A program made the translations under genes and the position numbers. 64,000 bases of DNA, taken from positions 21,912 to 85,911 of the forward strand of contig NZ_LHZV01000058.1 in NCBI RefSeq assembly GCF_001581005.1, given 5' to 3'. Shown here piece by piece: positions 8,307 through 16,922 of the stretch (within the stretch, counting starts at the first letter, position 1; each line of letters starts with the position of its first letter). The stretch is from Acetobacter orleanensis (GTDB taxonomy: Bacteria; Pseudomonadota; Alphaproteobacteria; Acetobacterales; Acetobacteraceae). The notes below the pieces were generated by a model. It did no database searches. It saw only the letters and a program-made list of their open reading frames with translations, and was not told the origin of the DNA.

Positions 8307-9710
8307 ATGGCGCCGCGTACGTTATTCGACAAGATCTGGGACCACCATGTTGTCGAAACCCTGCCGGATGGCACCTCTATCCTTTATATTGATCGTCATC
8401 TTCTGCATGAGGTGACAAGCCCGCAGGCGTTTGAAGGCCTGCGTCTGGCCGGGCGGAAGCTGCGTCATCCAGAAATGACCATGGCTGTGGTGGACCATAA
8501 TGTTCCCACCTCTGACCGCACCCAACCTATCGAAGAGCCGGAAAGCCGGAACCAGATTGAAACGCTGGAACGGAATGTGAAGGAATTCGGGGTTCCGTAT
8601 TTCCCGCTGCTGTCCGCCTCTCAGGGTATTGTGCATGTGGTTGGGCCGGAGCAGGGCATTTCTCTGCCGGGTATGACCATTGTGTGCGGAGATTCCCATA
8701 CCTCCACACATGGCGCGCTTGGCGCGCTGGCGTTCGGCATCGGCACGTCCGAGGTCGAGCATGTGATGGCCACCCAGACCATTCTGCAACGCCCCGCCAA
8801 AAACATGCGGGTGACGGTGGAAGGCCAGTTGGCGCCGGGCGTGTCGGCCAAGGATGTGATGCTGGCCATTATCGGGCATATCGGCACCGCCGGTGGCACC
8901 GGGCATGTGATTGAGTTCGCGGGTTCCGCCATTCGTGGTCTGGACATGGCCGGGCGCATGACCATCTGCAATATGTCCATTGAGGCTGGCGCACGGGCTG
9001 GGCTTGTCGCCCCGGATGACACGACCTTTGACTATGTCCGCAACCGTCCGTTTGCCCCCAAGGGCGAGGACTTCGAGAAAGCTGTCTCCTTCTGGCGCAC
9101 ACTGGCGACGGATGACGGCGCTCATTTTGATAAGGATGTCTCTCTGCGGGCGGAAGATATTGCGCCCAGCCTGACATGGGGCACCAGCCCGGAAACGGTT
9201 CTGCCCATTACCGGCACGGTGCCGGACCCGGCGCAGGAGGCGGACGAGTCAAAACGCGCCCAGATGCAGCGGATGCTGGACTATATGGGGCTGGAAGCCG
9301 GACAGAAAATTGCCGGAACACCGGTGGATGTCGTGTTTATTGGCTCCTGCACCAACAGCCGCATTGAAGACCTGCGCGCCGCGGCTCAGGTTGCTGCTGG
9401 CCGTAAGGTTGCGGAGGGTGTGCGCGCCATGATCGTACCGGGCTCCGGGCTTGTGAAAATGCAGGCGGAAGAGGAAGGTCTGGACCAGATTTTTCTGGAT
9501 GCCGGGTTTGAATGGCGTGAGGCCGGGTGCTCCATGTGTCTGGGCATGAATCCAGATAAACTGACTCCGGGCCAGCGTTGCGCCTCTACCTCCAATCGGA
9601 ATTTTGAAGGCCGTCAGGGGCCGGGCGGACGGACGCATCTGCTTTCTCCCGCCATGGCGGCTGCGGCGGCTGTTACCGGCTGCCTGACAGATGCGAGGGA
9701 GCTGGTCTGA
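8307..9710 (+). CDS. leuC: 3-isopropylmalate dehydratase, large subunit
   Basis: 467-residue aconitase-fold subunit that, with LeuD, converts 2-isopropylmalate to 3-isopropylmalate in leucine synthesis. It starts '[46 protein letters not shown]' and carries '[31 protein letters not shown]'. The three cluster cysteines are in '[14 protein letters not shown]' and '[12 protein letters not shown]', followed by '[14 protein letters not shown]', so the [4Fe-4S] site is intact. AGGGGAGG lies just ahead of the start. The stop overlaps the leuD start. leuA is not in this window. Confidence 0.98.
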   Translation: MAPRTLFDKIWDHHVVETLPDGTSILYIDRHLLHEVTSPQAFEGLRLAGRKLRHPEMTMAVVDHNVPTSDRTQPIEEPESRNQIETLERNVKEFGVPYFPLLSASQGIVHVVGPEQGISLPGMTIVCGDSHTSTHGALGALAFGIGTSEVEHVMATQTILQRPAKNMRVTVEGQLAPGVSAKDVMLAIIGHIGTAGGTGHVIEFAGSAIRGLDMAGRMTICNMSIEAGARAGLVAPDDTTFDYVRNRPFAPKGEDFEKAVSFWRTLATDDGAHFDKDVSLRAEDIAPSLTWGTSPETVLPITGTVPDPAQEADESKRAQMQRMLDYMGLEAGQKIAGTPVDVVFIGSCTNSRIEDLRAAAQVAAGRKVAEGVRAMIVPGSGLVKMQAEEEGLDQIFLDAGFEWREAGCSMCLGMNPDKLTPGQRCASTSNRNFEGRQGPGGRTHLLSPAMAAAAAVTGCLTDARELV

Positions 9711-10333
9711 TGGATAAATTCACCACTCTGTCCGCTGTTGCTGCGGCGCTGCCCGAAGCCAACATTGATACGGACAAAATTATCCCGGCTCGCTTCCTGA
9801 AAACCACACAGCGCACGGGCTTGGGTAAATATGCGTTTGACAGCATGCGCTATCGGCCGGACGGGTCTGAAAATCCGGACTTCATTCTGAACAAGGAGCC
9901 TTGGCGGAAAGCCGAGATTCTTGTCACCTATGACAATCTCGGCTGCGGGTCTTCCCGCGAGCATGCGCCGTGGGCGTTGCTGGATTTTGGCATCCGCTGT
10001 GTGATTGCCCCCTCTTTTGCGGATATTTTCTTCAATAACTGCTTCAAAAACGGCATCCTGCCCATCACGCTACCCCGTGAAATCTGTGAGCAGTTGATGT
10101 CGGATTCCACCATGGGCAGCAATGCCCGGCTGACCATTGACCTGCCCCGGCAGGTGGTGGTTCGTCCGGATGGTGAGGAAGTGCCATTTGAAATTGACCC
10201 GTTCCGCAAGCACATGCTGCTTGAGGGGCTGGATGATATTGGTCAGACACTTCAGCACGAGACTGAAATTAAGTCCTTTGAACAGAAGGTCGCCGGGGAA
10301 CGCCCCTGGATGCCCTCAATCACCCTTGATTGA
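9710..10333 (+). CDS. leuD: 3-isopropylmalate dehydratase, small subunit
   Basis: 207-residue swivelling-domain partner of LeuC. Signatures: '[32 protein letters not shown]' near the N-terminus and '[44 protein letters not shown]' at about 75-120. The ATG shares bases with the leuC stop (TGATG), which suggests stop-start coupling and 1:1 production. Full length. Confidence 0.98.
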   Translation: MDKFTTLSAVAAALPEANIDTDKIIPARFLKTTQRTGLGKYAFDSMRYRPDGSENPDFILNKEPWRKAEILVTYDNLGCGSSREHAPWALLDFGIRCVIAPSFADIFFNNCFKNGILPITLPREICEQLMSDSTMGSNARLTIDLPRQVVVRPDGEEVPFEIDPFRKHMLLEGLDDIGQTLQHETEIKSFEQKVAGERPWMPSITLD

Positions 10334-10348
10334 AGAATGGGAAACACC

Positions 10349-11464
10349 ATGAGTGCTCAGCCTGCAAAACTGCTTGTTCTGCCCGGGGATGGCATTGGCC
10401 CGGAAGTGATGCACGAAGTTGGCCGCGTGATCACTTGGCTTGAAAAGAACCGCGGACTTGCGTTTGAGATTACGGAAGATCTGGTGGGTGGGGCGTCTCT
10501 TGCTGAATATGGCGAGCCAATCCGCAATGAGGTGATTGAAAAAGCCCGCGCGGCAGATGCGGTTCTGTTCGGCTCGGTTGGGGACCCGCGCTGGGGCCAT
10601 GTGGGCTTTGAGAAGCGCCCGGAAGTGGCCATTCTTAAACTCCGACAGGAGCTGGAACTGTTCGCCAACCTGCGTCCGGCCAAAGTGTTTGATGCCCTTG
10701 TGGATGCCAGCACACTCAAGCCAGATGTGGTGCGCGGTCTGGACATTATGATTGTCCGTGAGACAGTTGGCGGTATTTATTTTGGTGATCCACGCGGGAT
10801 TGAAACCCTGCCGGATGGTACGCGGCGTGGTATTAACACCGAAGTTTACACGACACCTGAAATCGAGCGTGTGGCACGCGTAGCGTTTGAAATGGCCCGC
10901 AAGCGTTCCAACCACGTCTGTTCCGTTGAAAAATGCAACGTGATGGAAAGCGGCCTGCTGTGGAAAGAGGTTGTGACAGACCTCCATGCCCGCGAATTTT
11001 CGGATGTTAAGCTCACACACATGCTGGCCGATAACTGCGCCATGCAGCTTGTGCGCAACCCGCGCCAGTTTGATGTGATTGTGACTGGCAACCTGTTCGG
11101 GGATATCCTGTCCGATCTGGCCTCCATGCTGACAGGTAGCCTCGGTATGCTGCCGTCCGCCACGCTGGGTGCGGTGCGGGCTGATGGAAAGTGCGCGGCC
11201 CTGTATGAGCCGATCCACGGGAGTGCGCCGGATATTGCCGGGCAGGGCATTGCCAACCCGATTGCGCAGATCCTCTCCTTCGCCATGCTGCTGCGCTATT
11301 CGCTGAACCTTCAGGACGAAGCGAAGATGGTAGAAGAGGCTGTCTCCCGCGTGTTGGAAAGCGGCCTACGCACGGCGGACATCATGAGTGAAGGCATGGC
11401 CCGTGTCGGAACATCCGTGATGGGTGAAGCGATTGTTCGTGAACTGGATAAACTCCAGAACTAA
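10349..11464 (+). CDS. leuB: 3-isopropylmalate dehydrogenase
   Basis: About 371 residues. NAD-dependent oxidative decarboxylase giving 2-ketoisocaproate, the next leucine step after LeuCD. Visible: '[16 protein letters not shown]', '[18 protein letters not shown]', '[20 protein letters not shown]', '[18 protein letters not shown]', '[27 protein letters not shown]' and '[21 protein letters not shown]'. The ATG at 10349 has GGGA 7-8 bases upstream; an in-frame ATG at 10337 would add four residues but has no ribosome site. Third gene of leuCDB and followed by a terminator. Confidence 0.97.
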   Translation: MSAQPAKLLVLPGDGIGPEVMHEVGRVITWLEKNRGLAFEITEDLVGGASLAEYGEPIRNEVIEKARAADAVLFGSVGDPRWGHVGFEKRPEVAILKLRQELELFANLRPAKVFDALVDASTLKPDVVRGLDIMIVRETVGGIYFGDPRGIETLPDGTRRGINTEVYTTPEIERVARVAFEMARKRSNHVCSVEKCNVMESGLLWKEVVTDLHAREFSDVKLTHMLADNCAMQLVRNPRQFDVIVTGNLFGDILSDLASMLTGSLGMLPSATLGAVRADGKCAALYEPIHGSAPDIAGQGIANPIAQILSFAMLLRYSLNLQDEAKMVEEAVSRVLESGLRTADIMSEGMARVGTSVMGEAIVRELDKLQN

Positions 11465-11502
11465 AAACGGTCCGGGCCGGTGTCTGACGGTCTGATATAA
11501 GG

Positions 11503-11534
11503 AAACCCCCGGTGTCATGCACCGGGGGTTTTTC
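11503..11534 (+). terminator. Rho-independent terminator after leuB
   Basis: Stem of 12 bp (AAACCCCCGGTG paired with CACCGGGGGTTT) around a 5-base loop, followed by TTC-TTT. It closes leuCDB. Confidence 0.9.
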
Positions 11535-11569
11535 TTTGGCCTGTTCCTGTTTGTTTCCCGGTGTGACTG

Positions 11570-11600
11570 GACTGTTTTTCAATACGGTGGAAAAACAGTC
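11570..11600. promoter_or_regulatory. 11-bp perfect inverted repeat upstream of the S9 peptidase
   Basis: GACTGTTTTTC and its exact complement GAAAAACAGTC flank a 9-base spacer, ending 36 bases before the ATG at 11637. It could be an operator for a dimeric regulator or an mRNA hairpin in the leader. No promoter boxes are clear enough to choose. Confidence 0.4.
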
Positions 11601-11636
11601 TGTACGAGAGTGTAGAGATGTCCGGGAGCAGTAAAA

Positions 11637-13793
11637 ATGCGGTTTAAACAGTGGATTCTGACAGGGGCGGCGTCTGCGCTTGTCATGGTAGGTGCCGCAC
11701 ATAGCATGTTCGCTCAGGCTCAGGCGGCAGAAACACCGTCTGGCAACGCCCCGGTTATTACAGCCCAGACAAACACAGCCTTTCTGGATGAAATTCACGG
11801 GCCGCAGGCTATGGCATGGGTGCGTGCGCAGAACCAGCACACCACAAGCACGCTGGAAAAAGACCCGCGCTATGCCGGGTTTTATAAAAAAGTATTGTCT
11901 GGTCTTCAGGCGCCAGACCGTCTGGCCATGCCGTCGCTCATGGGCGGGAAGGTCTGGAATTTCTGGCAGGATGCCGCGCATCCTCATGGTCTCTGGCGGG
12001 CAACCAGTCAGGCCTCTTACCTGAAAAAAACGCCTGACTGGACTGTTAGGCTCGATGTTGACGCTCTTGCAAAACAGGATGGGGTAAACTGGGTCTTTAA
12101 AGGCCCTAACTGTCTGGCCCCTGCGGATGAGCATTGCCTTGTGGCGCTCTCTAATGGCGGGGAAGATGCCGAAACTCTGAGGGAGTTCAATACCAGAACC
12201 GGGCAGTTTGTGCCGGGTGGTTTTGTGTTCTCGCGCTCCAAGCAGACCGCTGCATGGGTGGATGACAACACGATTGTGCTGGCGCGGGACTGGGACGGTA
12301 AAGGCACAACCCTGACACCTTCGGGCTACCCGTTTGTGGTAAAAACCATGGTGCGTGGGCAGCCTGCCGGACAGGAAAAAGACCTCTTCCGGGGGGAGCC
12401 ATCTGATATGGCCGTCACGCCTATAGTGTTGACGGATGGGGATGGGCATCAACTGGTCCTTATCCAGCGGAGCCTTAACTTTTTTGAAACGCGCTATGCC
12501 GTTGTGGAGGCTGGGCACACTTTGCGTTGGTTGGCCCTACCGGCAAAAAGTGAAATTCAGGGGCTGCTGAAAGGGCGTCTGATTGTCTCGATTGAAGAAG
12601 ACTGGCACCCAGACGGACAGCCTGTAATTCCGGCGGGGAGCCTGCTTTCTGTTGACCCAACCGGGGTGGAGCACGGTGTACAGGCGCTCTTCACACCCGG
12701 TCCGTCTCAGTCGATTGATCAGGTGGGTGTCACGAAAAACACAGTTCTTGTTACGCTGTTTGATAATGTTCGGGGCAGGGCTATTCGCTTTACACCCGCG
12801 CAGGCCGGGCAGCCTTGGAAGGCGACCCCTCTGGCGCTGCCGGATATGACCTCTATCCATATCGTGGATACAGACCATGCTTCGGACACGGCTTTTCTGA
12901 GCGTTGAGGGCTATCTGGAACCGTCGCAGCTCTGGCTGTTGGAGGGAGCCGCCCAGCCGCGTAAGGTCAAGTCTGCTCCGGCGCGGTTCAAGACGGATAA
13001 TCTGGTGACGGAGCAGTTCTGGGCGACCTCCACGGATGGCACCCGTATTCCCTATTTCATCGTGCATCGGCGCGACATGGCGCTGAATGGGGCCAACCCG
13101 ACCCTGCTGACGGGCTATGGTGGTTTTCAGGTGTCCTACACACCGCTTTACACGCCGGAAATGGGCCAGCTCTGGCTGGACCGGGGTGGCGTGTATGTGG
13201 TGGCTAATATTCGCGGTGGCGGTGAATTTGGCCCGGCATGGCATGAGGCAGGCAGGAAGTCCGGGCGGCAGAAAGTGTATGATGACTTTGCCTCTGTCGG
13301 GCGCGATCTGATCAGTCGCAAGATCACCTCTTCGCGCCATCTGGGTATTCGCGGGAGGTCCAATGGGGGTCTGCTGTCCGGTGTGGAAATGACACAGCAC
13401 CCGGACTTGTGGAACGCGGTGATTATTGGGGTGCCGCTGCTGGATATGGAACATTTTGAAACGATGTCCGCCGGGGCCTCATGGGCTGCGGAATATGGCT
13501 CCATGTCTGTTCCGGCGGAGGCTGAGTTCCTACGCTCCATTTCCCCGGTGCAACATCTGAAAGCGGATGTTTCCTACCCGGAGCCATTCATTTTTACAGC
13601 CACCAGTGATGACCGCGTGGGACCCGTGCATGCGCGTCGCTTTGCGGCCCGGCTGGAAGCATTGGGTAAGCCTTTCTTCTATTATGAAGATATTGAAGGC
13701 GGCCATTCCGGTACCGTGAACGCGCCGGAAGTCGCGCATGAGCGGGCACTGGAGGCGGTCTATCTGTCACACCGTCTGATGGACGCTCACTAA
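11637..13793 (+). CDS. Secreted prolyl oligopeptidase family (S9A) serine peptidase
   Basis: 718 residues. A signal peptide (MRFKQWILTGAASALVMVGAAHSMFAQAQA) predicts export to the periplasm. The middle is a beta-propeller-like region, and the C-terminal alpha/beta-hydrolase domain carries the S9 triad: Ser575 in GRSNGG, Asp658 in SDDRVGPVHARR and His690 in EGGHSG. Such enzymes cleave short peptides after proline. The N-terminal 'FLDEIHGPQAMAWVRAQNQHT' matches the conserved start of S9A bacterial proteins. It lies alone between the leu terminator and the rpsU terminator. The substrate is unknown. Confidence 0.9.
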   Translation: MRFKQWILTGAASALVMVGAAHSMFAQAQAAETPSGNAPVITAQTNTAFLDEIHGPQAMAWVRAQNQHTTSTLEKDPRYAGFYKKVLSGLQAPDRLAMPSLMGGKVWNFWQDAAHPHGLWRATSQASYLKKTPDWTVRLDVDALAKQDGVNWVFKGPNCLAPADEHCLVALSNGGEDAETLREFNTRTGQFVPGGFVFSRSKQTAAWVDDNTIVLARDWDGKGTTLTPSGYPFVVKTMVRGQPAGQEKDLFRGEPSDMAVTPIVLTDGDGHQLVLIQRSLNFFETRYAVVEAGHTLRWLALPAKSEIQGLLKGRLIVSIEEDWHPDGQPVIPAGSLLSVDPTGVEHGVQALFTPGPSQSIDQVGVTKNTVLVTLFDNVRGRAIRFTPAQAGQPWKATPLALPDMTSIHIVDTDHASDTAFLSVEGYLEPSQLWLLEGAAQPRKVKSAPARFKTDNLVTEQFWATSTDGTRIPYFIVHRRDMALNGANPTLLTGYGGFQVSYTPLYTPEMGQLWLDRGGVYVVANIRGGGEFGPAWHEAGRKSGRQKVYDDFASVGRDLISRKITSSRHLGIRGRSNGGLLSGVEMTQHPDLWNAVIIGVPLLDMEHFETMSAGASWAAEYGSMSVPAEAEFLRSISPVQHLKADVSYPEPFIFTATSDDRVGPVHARRFAARLEALGKPFFYYEDIEGGHSGTVNAPEVAHERALEAVYLSHRLMDAH

Positions 13794-13956
13794 GGCGGGA
13801 CAGGCGCAGCGGTGATGCGTGTGAAGGTAGGACGCGAAGGGGAGGGCTTTCCTTTCCGTCCTGTCGCCATGGAGGGTTGTGAATAAATCTCGGGTGTTGG
13901 CTTTTCTGGTCTCAGCTTTTGGTCTGGCAAAGGTGAGGTTGCCACGTTGAGAATAA

Positions 13957-13995
13957 AAAAAGGGCGGGACACGCGATGTGTCCCGCCCTTTTTGG
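13957..13995. terminator. Bidirectional terminator between the S9 peptidase and rpsU
   Basis: A 14-bp GC-rich stem (AAAGGGCGGGACAC and complement) with a 5-base loop, flanked by an A-run on the left and a T-run on the right, so it can act on both converging transcripts. The rest of the gap from 13794 shows no further gene. Confidence 0.92.
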
Positions 13996-14014
13996 CGTAG
14001 TCAGTGCGGAAGCT

Positions 14015-14218
14015 TTAGAAGCCTTCGCGCTCAATACGCTTGCGTTCCATCTTGCGGGCGCGGCGCACGGCCTCAGCAGACTCACGCGCTTTACGCTCGG
14101 AAGGCTTTTCGAAATGACGACGCAGCTTCATTTCACGGAAGATGCCTTCACGCTGCATTTTTTTCTTGAGCGCTTTGAGAGCCTGATCGACATTGTTGTC
14201 ACGGACGAGAACGTGCAC
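14015..14218 (-). CDS. rpsU: 30S ribosomal protein S21 (bS21)
   Basis: 67 residues, '[45 protein letters not shown]..', the full bS21 core with its basic C-terminal helix. bS21 helps mRNA and anti-SD engagement on the 30S subunit. The start is taken as the GTG at 14218, which leaves the family N-terminus and has AGGGG upstream (11-base spacing); the frame is open to 14290 but the added residues are not S21-like. Transcribed away from def, which starts 200 bases away on the other strand, and ended by the bidirectional terminator. Confidence 0.95.
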   Translation of the reverse strand: MHVLVRDNNVDQALKALKKKMQREGIFREMKLRRHFEKPSERKARESAEAVRRARKMERKRIEREGF

Positions 14219-14419
14219 TTGGCCACTAACCCCTGTTTCAGAAAACCCGGATAACCCCGGTTTTAACGTGATATGGAAAAGACTCGGCAAAGCAACTGCG
14301 TGCCACCGATTCCTCTATTGGCGGCGTCTATAGCACGGGCTTGCGCAAAGACACAATTCGTTCTTGCTTCCGGGTCACAAACTCTTGTGAGTAGTCCATA
14401 GAACAATAAGGAGGCGGGT

Positions 14420-14950
14420 ATGGCGGTCTTGAAAGTTGCCCGGATGGGGCATCCTGTTCTGCTCGGGCGGGCGGAAGAGGTTGAAGAGATCACCGCGCCA
14501 GACACCCAGCGCGTGATTCAGGATATGATAGAAACCTTAAAAGATGCTGGTGGGGTTGGGCTGGCGGCACCGCAGGTCCATGTTTCAAAACGGATTTTTC
14601 TTTATTGTGTGCCGGAAAGCCGGAGTGAGGGGGAGGAAGATCCACCCTGTGCGGTACAGGTGCTGATCAACCCCGTTCTGGAGCCGGTGGGAGAGGAGCA
14701 GGTACCGCGTCTGGAAGGTTGCCTCTCCATTCCCGGCCTGCGTGGGGAAGTCCCGCGTTACAGACGGGTCCGTTATGCGGGATATGACGAGATGGGGCAG
14801 CGCGTGGAAGGCGTAGCGTCAGGTTTTCGCGCCAATGTCATGCAGCATGAAATGGATCATCTGGACGGGATTCTTTATCCCATGCGAATGGATGATCTTG
14901 GAAAGCTCGGATTTGACGCCGAGATAACGCGATACGGAGTGCGGACATGA
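14420..14950 (+). CDS. def: Peptide deformylase
   Basis: 176-residue metalloenzyme that removes the N-formyl group from nascent proteins. All three family motifs are present: GVGLAAPQV (about residues 47-55), EGCLSIPG with metal ligand Cys101, and QHEMDHLDG with His143, Glu144 and His147. AAGGAGG lies 8 bases ahead of the ATG. The stop overlaps the start of the COQ9 gene by 4 bases. There is no fmt next to it, unlike in many bacteria. Confidence 0.97.
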   Translation: MAVLKVARMGHPVLLGRAEEVEEITAPDTQRVIQDMIETLKDAGGVGLAAPQVHVSKRIFLYCVPESRSEGEEDPPCAVQVLINPVLEPVGEEQVPRLEGCLSIPGLRGEVPRYRRVRYAGYDEMGQRVEGVASGFRANVMQHEMDHLDGILYPMRMDDLGKLGFDAEITRYGVRT

Positions 14951-15612
14951 CCACAGTTTGGGGCCGGGTCGAGCAGGCTATTTCTCTTGCGGTGGCGGGC
15001 CTTGCCACAGGCAGCATGCCACATCCCATACAACGGGACGCGGTGCGGGATGCAGCGCTTCACAAGCTGGCCGCTGTGGCGGGAGAGCGTGGCTGGAGTG
15101 TCCCTGTGTTGCGGGATGTTGCCGGACCGGAAGCAGACCTGTTTTTCCCCGGCGGGGCTGTGGAAATGGTTGAAGCGTGGTCCGACCTGTGTGACCGCGA
15201 GATGGTCATGGCCATGCAGGATACGGCTGAGCCACGGCTGAGCCAGCGTGTCAGGCAGGCGATTCTGCTACGTCTGCCAACCGATTCTGCTATGCGGATG
15301 GGGGCGAGAAGCGGGTTTGCGACACTGGCCACGCCGTGCGCACGTGGTGCGTTGCGGCGGTCTTTGATGCGGACCATCAATGCGATCTGGCAGGCTGCGG
15401 AGGATGAGTCGTCTGGCATGACATATGTCACCAAACGTCTGACACTCGGCGCAGTCTATGGCGCAACGTTGCTATATTGGCTGGCGCGCGGACAGAATGA
15501 AGCCGCTCTCGCGGCATTTGTTGATCGCCGTCTGGCGGGTGTGCTGCGTCTGGGCAAATTGCGGGCGCGGTTGAGCGGGCGGCGTCCGGCTACCAGTCCG
15601 GCCCCGGTCTGA
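14947..15612 (+). CDS. COQ9-family ubiquinone biosynthesis protein
   Basis: 221 residues resembling the alphaproteobacterial/mitochondrial COQ9 family, lipid-binding proteins that assist COQ7-type hydroxylation in ubiquinone synthesis. Features: 'RDAALHKLAAVAGERGWSVPVLRDVAG' with a TetR-like fold start, 'FFPGGAVEMVEAWSDLCDREM', 'RVRQAILLRL', and 'DESSGMTYVTKRLTLGAVYGATLLYWL' at the lipid-binding end. It is translationally coupled to def. Ubiquinone is the electron acceptor of the periplasmic dehydrogenases of acetic acid bacteria, so the gene fits the presumed host. Confidence 0.85.
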   Translation: MTTVWGRVEQAISLAVAGLATGSMPHPIQRDAVRDAALHKLAAVAGERGWSVPVLRDVAGPEADLFFPGGAVEMVEAWSDLCDREMVMAMQDTAEPRLSQRVRQAILLRLPTDSAMRMGARSGFATLATPCARGALRRSLMRTINAIWQAAEDESSGMTYVTKRLTLGAVYGATLLYWLARGQNEAALAAFVDRRLAGVLRLGKLRARLSGRRPATSPAPV

Positions 15613-15646
15613 GGGTGCGGGTTATGCAGCAAAATGACAGGTGCTG

Positions 15647-16177
15647 ATGAATACCGTCTATCGCCCGCATGATGAAGCCGGTGCGGGCCTCCTGTTCCTG
15701 CGGGAAGAGCAACTCCGTCTGGCTCAGGCCATGATGTTTCTGGCAGGGCGCGATATGGCCGCGGCGCTGGAGCCGATTCTGACGGAAGAACGGTTGGGCA
15801 GTGCCCACTATCGCGTGTTGCAGGTGCTGGCATTTAGTCCCGGTATCCCCGTCAGCCGCCTTCAGGAGACACTGGGGGTGACGAAACAGAGCCTTGGGCG
15901 CACATTGGGCGAGTTGCAGGATCGTGGCTACCTGAAGAGCGAAACCAGTCTGCGGGACAAGCGGCAGAGGCTGTTGCATCTGAGCAAAGAGGGGCAGGCT
16001 GTGGAAGCCCGACTGTTTGCCGTTGTGCGCCAGTGTCTGAGTGCCGCCTACAGAGAAGCAGGCGGAGCCGCAGTGGAAGGGTTTCGGCGTGTCATGCATG
16101 GTATGCTTTCGGAAAGCAGTCGCGCGATGATTGCGGATGATGCCGCAGGACGGAGAAAGAGACGCAATGGACCCTAG
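15647..16177 (+). CDS. MarR-family transcriptional regulator
   Basis: About 176 residues with a winged helix: 'MMFLAGRDMAAALEPILTEERLGSAHYRVLQVLAFSPGIPVSRLQETLGVTKQSLGRTLGELQDRGYLKSETSLRDKRQRLLHLSKEG', where TKQSLGRTLGELQDRGYL is the recognition helix and the DKRQR segment is the wing. The ATG at 15647 is chosen; a GTG six bases upstream is also possible. The gene overlaps the response regulator start by 11 bases, so it probably belongs to the same transcript as the two-component system. Confidence 0.88.
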   Translation: MNTVYRPHDEAGAGLLFLREEQLRLAQAMMFLAGRDMAAALEPILTEERLGSAHYRVLQVLAFSPGIPVSRLQETLGVTKQSLGRTLGELQDRGYLKSETSLRDKRQRLLHLSKEGQAVEARLFAVVRQCLSAAYREAGGAAVEGFRRVMHGMLSESSRAMIADDAAGRRKRRNGP

Positions 16178-16898
16178 CCACCGCGATCTTGTGCCCGAAG
16201 AGGGCATGGCCCCGCATGTGATTGTAGTGGATGATGACCCACGCCTGAGGCGGCTGCTGCATCGCTACCTATCCGAGCAGGGGTTTCGCATCAGTGTGGC
16301 GGCCAGTGCGGCAGAGGCGCGGCAGACTCTTCAAAGCATCCAGCCCGACGCGATGGTTCTGGACGTAACCATGCCGGGAGAAAACGGGCTGGAACTCACC
16401 CGCGCTCTGCGGGAGGCGGGGCAGGATTTGCCGATTGTGCTGCTTACGGCGCGGGGCGAACCGGCCGACCGGATTTCCGGGCTGGAAGCGGGGGCCGATG
16501 ATTATCTTGGTAAACCGTTTGAACCGCGAGAACTGCTATTGCGGCTCAAGGCGCATTTGCGGCGGCTGGCACCGGCTCCGGCGTCGGACAATCTGCGGAT
16601 TATCCGGTTGGGTGAGAAGGAGTTTGACCCGGTACGGGCCTTGCTGTCTGGCCCGGAGGGCAATGTGCATCTGACAGGTGGCGAGGCAGCCCTTTTGTCC
16701 GTGCTGGCGCGTCGTCCGAATGAAATTTTTTCCCGCGAGGAAATCGCCCGTGCGTTGGATATGGCGGAAATCGGGGAGCGCGCGGTTGATGTGCAGGTCA
16801 CACGGCTACGGCGCCGCATTGAGCCGGACCCGCGTGAACCGCGCTTTCTGCACACTATTCGCGGGCGTGGCTATGTGCTCAAACCCGGCGTGCAGTAA
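16167..16898 (+). CDS. ompR: OmpR-family response regulator
   Basis: 243 residues. The receiver domain starts 'HVIVVDDDPRLRRLLHRYLSEQGFRI', with phospho-acceptor Asp66 in 'AMVLDVTMPGENGLEL' and the conserved Lys in 'GADDYLGKPFEPREL'. The C-terminal winged helix ends 'EIGERAVDVQVTRLRRRIEPDPREPRFLHTIRGRGYVLKPGVQ'. The receiver is closest by eye to OmpR, as its kinase partner is to EnvZ. The ATG at 16167 has GGAGAAAGAG upstream; an ATG at 16131 in the same frame has none. It precedes the histidine kinase by 24 bases. Confidence 0.9.
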   Translation: MDPSHRDLVPEEGMAPHVIVVDDDPRLRRLLHRYLSEQGFRISVAASAAEARQTLQSIQPDAMVLDVTMPGENGLELTRALREAGQDLPIVLLTARGEPADRISGLEAGADDYLGKPFEPRELLLRLKAHLRRLAPAPASDNLRIIRLGEKEFDPVRALLSGPEGNVHLTGGEAALLSVLARRPNEIFSREEIARALDMAEIGERAVDVQVTRLRRRIEPDPREPRFLHTIRGRGYVLKPGVQ

Positions 16899-16922
16899 GA
16901 GCTATCTGTCCGTGTTGCGGGT

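Noticed and set aside
10316..11218. Minus-strand open frame opposite leuB
   Set aside because: Shadow of leuB, no domain features.
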